DNA of 64,000 nucleotides from Georgenia soli. GTDB lineage: Bacteria; Actinomycetota; Actinomycetes; Actinomycetales; Actinomycetaceae. The DNA lies in contig NZ_PDJI01000004.1 of assembly GCF_002563695.1 (NCBI RefSeq), positions 3,534,001 through 3,598,000 of the forward strand, read 5' to 3'. A model generated the notes under the pieces. The model did no database searches. It saw only the letters and a program-made list of their open reading frames with translations, and was not told the origin of the DNA. The position numbers were made by a program, and so were the translations under genes. This document shows positions 61,859-64,000 of the stretch, in pieces; the first letter of the stretch is position 1, and each line of letters starts with the position of its first letter.

Positions 61859-62017
61859 TCAACCTCCTTCACGGACAGCTGCGTCCGCCCTGCACGGCCG
61901 AACGTGCCGCAGGTCTGCCCACGCCGGGACGGCCAGAGATGTCCGGATCGACGCAAGCGCGACGAGCACCGCCTTGTGCCCGGTCGTCAGCGCTTGCCAA
62001 CGACGACGCTGCGCCAT
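61859..62017 (-). CDS. Small membrane protein, PLDc_N (YxlE)-like, possibly truncated
   Basis: A 52-residue frame ([40 protein letters not shown]) resembling the first helix of small PLDc_N-type membrane proteins. Such proteins usually have two helices and about 65-70 residues; here the second helix is missing. Downstream (3') is the truncated ABC ATPase. In Bacillus the yxlE-yxlF-yxlG order is similar (small membrane protein, ABC ATPase, permease), which is the basis of the comparison. I infer a decayed operon. Confidence 0.5.
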   Translation of the reverse strand: MAQRRRWQALTTGHKAVLVALASIRTSLAVPAWADLRHVRPCRADAAVREGG

Positions 62018-62176
62018 CACAGCCTCCCGATCCGAGACTTTCCCATCGTCGCAGCACCGGTCGTCCAGACAGAGGGTCCAACGGCCCATGCCGCGGCGAG
62101 GAGAAGCTCAAAGGTTCACCGCCGTCCGTCGGCGGTGATCACCACAGCGCCCAAGCGGCCTCCGCCGAAAAGCGAC

Positions 62177-62554
62177 CTACTTCCGGGATCTCCCCAGCAG
62201 CCGCCCGAGGAAGCCGGGCTCCGGCGGTTCTTCCTCTTCCTCGTTCTCCGGGTCGTGGACGACGAGTCCGAGCTCGGTGGCCCGTGCGCAGACCTGCTCG
62301 ACGACGTCGACGTCGAAGTCCCAGGAGAGGTTGAGCAGGAGATAGTGCGACTCGCGCCCCTCCGGCCCGGTGACCGGCTCGCCCAGCTCAGGGCTCCAGG
62401 GCTCGGCCATCTCGCCGAGCGCTGGCCAGCGCGTGAGGACCTCGCGTCTGAACTCGGCGACCGCCGGGTCGGGCGTGACGGTCGAGACGTCGTCGTCCAG
62501 AAGGCGAGCGTGAGTGTCGTCGGCGTCCGCCGTCGAGGCGCTCCAGAAGCACAT
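62177..62554 (-). CDS. Hypothetical protein with acidic C-terminus
   Basis: A 125-residue cytoplasmic protein I do not recognise with certainty. It begins CFWSASTADADDTHARLLDDDV and includes the block HYLLLNLSWDFDVDVVEQVCARATELGLVVHDPENEEEEEPPEPGFLGRLLGR, which resembles small actinobacterial proteins of the immunity-like DUF type. The start is ATG 62554 or GTG 62566. It is 97 bases from the DUF6069-like gene and may be cotranscribed. Confidence 0.65.
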   Translation of the reverse strand: MCFWSASTADADDTHARLLDDDVSTVTPDPAVAEFRREVLTRWPALGEMAEPWSPELGEPVTGPEGRESHYLLLNLSWDFDVDVVEQVCARATELGLVVHDPENEEEEEPPEPGFLGRLLGRSRK

Positions 62555-62630
62555 GGTGTATCCCACCGGCGAATCATGATGCCGACGGTCCGTAACGGTC
62601 AACGGTTCGATGCGAGCAGGTTGGCGCTCT

Positions 62631-63080
62631 TCAGGCGGCGGCTGCCTCCCGGGCCCGCGTCCCGATCACGACATACGCCAGCGCCGTGAGCGCGTGCATG
62701 CTCGTGAGCAGCGCGCCAGTGACGGCGTCATGGGCGTTCATGAACACGAACGGCATGCTGACGGCGGCGAGGGTGACGCCCGCGACGGTCAGGACGGTCA
62801 CCCACCGGCGGGAGCGACGGGCGACGAGCGCCAGCACGAGAGCGCCGACCGCGAGGGGTACCGCCGTCTTCCACGCGACGTCGCCCGGGATGACCAGGTG
62901 ATTGGGTGCCCCGGCGCCCGGGTCCACCAGGAGCGTGGCGTCCGTCCACCGGCCGACGGCGTAGAGCCCGAGGTTCGCCGCGGTGGCCGCCGCGATGCTG
63001 ATCGCGGTCAGCCAGGCGTACCGCCCGGGACGGTGGTCGGCCTGCGGTGAGGTACGGGCGTGAACGGTCGAGGTGGTCAT
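62631..63080 (-). CDS. DUF6069-like four-TM membrane protein
   Basis: A 149-residue membrane protein: AWLTAISIAAATAANLGLYAVGRW, WKTAVPLAVGALVLALVARR, WVTVLTVAGVTLAAVSMPFVFM and LLTSMHALTALAYVVIGTRA. The pattern (an N-terminal helix followed by a loop DATLLVDPGAGAPNHLVIPGDV) is that of DUF6069 proteins of unknown role. ATG 63080 has GGAGG eight bases upstream. Confidence 0.78.
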   Translation of the reverse strand: MTTSTVHARTSPQADHRPGRYAWLTAISIAAATAANLGLYAVGRWTDATLLVDPGAGAPNHLVIPGDVAWKTAVPLAVGALVLALVARRSRRWVTVLTVAGVTLAAVSMPFVFMNAHDAVTGALLTSMHALTALAYVVIGTRAREAAAA

Positions 63081-63614
63081 GGTGTGGTCCTCCGAGATGG
63101 ATCCGTCATGGTTCGGCATCTCTAGGACGAGACAGACGACCAGGTTGTGACATCAGGACGACCACCGTCGGCGTCGGAGTCGACAGAAAAGCGCCGCCGG
63201 GTAGGCGTGCTCCACAAGCCTGGCGGGGCCCGCGGTGCGGTGCACCGGCTGGCGGGGCAGAGTGCTGCCCCTGCCCGGAGGGAAACGCGCTGTCGGGGAC
63301 AGGCGCGACGGTTCCGCGTCAGCCCGACGTGACACACACCGGACCGCCGGCCGCACGTAGGAGGCGGGCCGAACGCGGGCACGTGCGTAATCAGCTCCGG
63401 CGGCTCGTGCACCTCGAACGGGACACCGAGCTGGGCCACCTATCTAGTTCGCCGCCAGCTCGTCGACCGAATCTGCGCCGGCGGAGCACTCACATGTCCA
63501 CGGGAGGGATAGCCGACCGAGACGCCGTAGAACCAGGCGACCTTGTGCAGCTCGTCCGGCCTGCGGCCCGCGGACCGCCCGGACCCGCTGACCGTCTTAC
63601 GAGTCGCCAACGGG
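63081..63614. other. 530-bp region with gene remnants only
   Basis: No intact gene is visible. At 63380-63439 (minus) is a WYL-regulator-like tail; around 63500-63560 the minus strand contains ELHKVAWFYGVSVGYP, which resembles the end of an XRE-type helix-turn-helix. These fragments suggest successive deletions beside the Ltp gene. Confidence 0.4.
63380..63439 (-). pseudogene. C-terminal fragment of a WYL-domain regulator
   Basis: The frame reads AQLGVPFEVHEPPELITHV, which matches the end of YafY/WYL-type transcriptional regulators (L-G-V-x-F-E-V-x-E-P-P-E-L). Nothing before it is regulator-like and the frame afterwards is not conserved. The match covers only 20 residues, so the call is tentative. 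Confidence 0.35.
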
Positions 63615-64000
63615 CTACAGACCCGTCTGGTCCACCCCGTAGGTGGCCTGCTCGGGTGTGAAGCCCTCGAAGATGAGCTGTTCGATCAAGCCGCTGCGCG
63701 AGAACGAGGTGAAGTCGAGGTACTGCGCGGCCGACTTGGCCGCCTGCTCGTTCCAGTCGACCGTCAGGTGGTCAACACCCCAGGTGGCGTCCTCGGTCGA
63801 GAAACCCTCGAACTCGAGCTGACCGATCAGGCCGGAGCGTGAGAAGGCGGTGAAGGCGAGGTAGTCCTCGGCGGAACGCTTGGCGTTCTGCTGCGCGACC
63901 GTCCCTGCCGCAGCCGCCTCTTCCGCGGCCTTCTTGGCGGCTTCCTCCTCCGCAGCCTTCCGTGCGGCCTCCTCCTCGGCGGCCTTCTTGGCGGCTTCCT
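63615..64000 (-). CDS. Ltp-family lipoprotein (host cell surface-exposed lipoprotein repeats), 3' part
   Basis: The 3' end of a gene that continues past the right edge. It encodes an Ala/Glu/Lys-rich helical linker (KKAAEEEARKAAEEEAAKKA) and two Ltp repeats of about 48 residues: SAEDYLAFTAFSRSGLIGQL/EFEGFSTEDATWGVDHLTVDWNEQA and SAAQYLDFTSFSRSGLIEQL/IFEGFTPEQATYGVDQTGL. Family members (for example phage TP-J34 Ltp) block phage DNA entry; chromosomal copies are common in Actinobacteria and their role is unproven. The stop TAG is at 63615-63617. The signal peptide, expected upstream, is outside the window. Confidence 0.92.
   Translation of the reverse strand, partial: EAAKKAAEEEAARKAAEEEAAKKAAEEAAAAGTVAQQNAKRSAEDYLAFTAFSRSGLIGQLEFEGFSTEDATWGVDHLTVDWNEQAAKSAAQYLDFTSFSRSGLIEQLIFEGFTPEQATYGVDQTGL

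Overview
This 64-kb window is a piece of a very GC-rich actinobacterial chromosome, most likely order Micrococcales (a Cellulomonas- or Georgenia-like lineage is my guess; there is no rRNA or other taxonomic marker here). Supporting signs are strong G/C bias at third codon positions, many GTG starts, a CarD regulator, two F420/deazaflavin-type nitroreductases, a DinB/mycothiol-type protein, a DUF1540 protein and an Ltp lipoprotein. I found no tRNA, rRNA, CRISPR array or intact insertion sequence. The content is mostly ordinary chromosomal housekeeping and accessory genes in short operons.

Layout. 0-7.6 kb: an ArsR regulator coupled to a cut-off SRPBCC gene, carD, a three-gene minus operon (LolA-like secreted protein, ABC ATPase, ABC permease), a TfoX-like protein, a secreted esterase, an NTF2-like protein and a DinB-like protein. 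7.7-7.9 kb: an array of eleven 19-bp repeats between convergent genes. 7.9-19 kb: a lipoprotein penicillin-binding protein, a nitroreductase, a minus run (membrane protein, sucrose phosphorylase, VOC, AlkD), an epimerase, an FMN reductase, a TauE exporter, GNAT, DUF554 and a small acidic protein. 19-27 kb: a DsbA-like protein, GNAT, a secreted calcineurin-like phosphatase, a DHA2 efflux pump, and divergently an anti-sigma-type ATPase followed by a membrane serine/threonine kinase. 26.4-29.8 kb: a TetR/MMPL pair with clear operator half-sites. 29.8-33.2 kb: a cupin, then GH15 trehalase/glucoamylase coupled to glucose 1-dehydrogenase. 33.5-42 kb: a NERD protein, a divergent EamA/MarR pair, a two-TM K+ channel, SDR, hydrolase, AraC, holin, VOC and a class-C serine hydrolase.

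42.1-47.9 kb: a urease island (ureG-A-B-C-D on the minus strand, ureF divergent) with several departures from the norm: alanine replaces the flap cysteine of UreC, UreB has a long N-terminal extension, UreG carries a His-rich tail made by a perfect 30-bp duplication, and no ureE or nickel transporter is visible. Just downstream of ureD lies a possible 75-residue peptide built as seven residues plus four 17-residue proline-rich repeats.

47.9-64 kb: GNAT, secreted hydrolase, CinA-type protein, NmrA-like reductase, DUF1540, a membrane protein, an AlkZ-like winged-helix protein, small oxidoreductases, an acetoacetate decarboxylase-like protein, an SRPBCC protein, and an ABC exporter whose ATPase has a one-base frameshift that joins it in frame to its duplicated permease. 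The last 3.5 kb contain gene debris (a truncated ABC ATPase after a YxlE-like small protein, a WYL-regulator tail) and end in the 3' part of an Ltp-family lipoprotein.

No complete, obviously new multi-gene system stands out. The best leads are the 4 x 17-residue repeat peptide beside the urease, the 19-bp repeat array, the unusual urease features, and the frameshift-fused ABC exporter.
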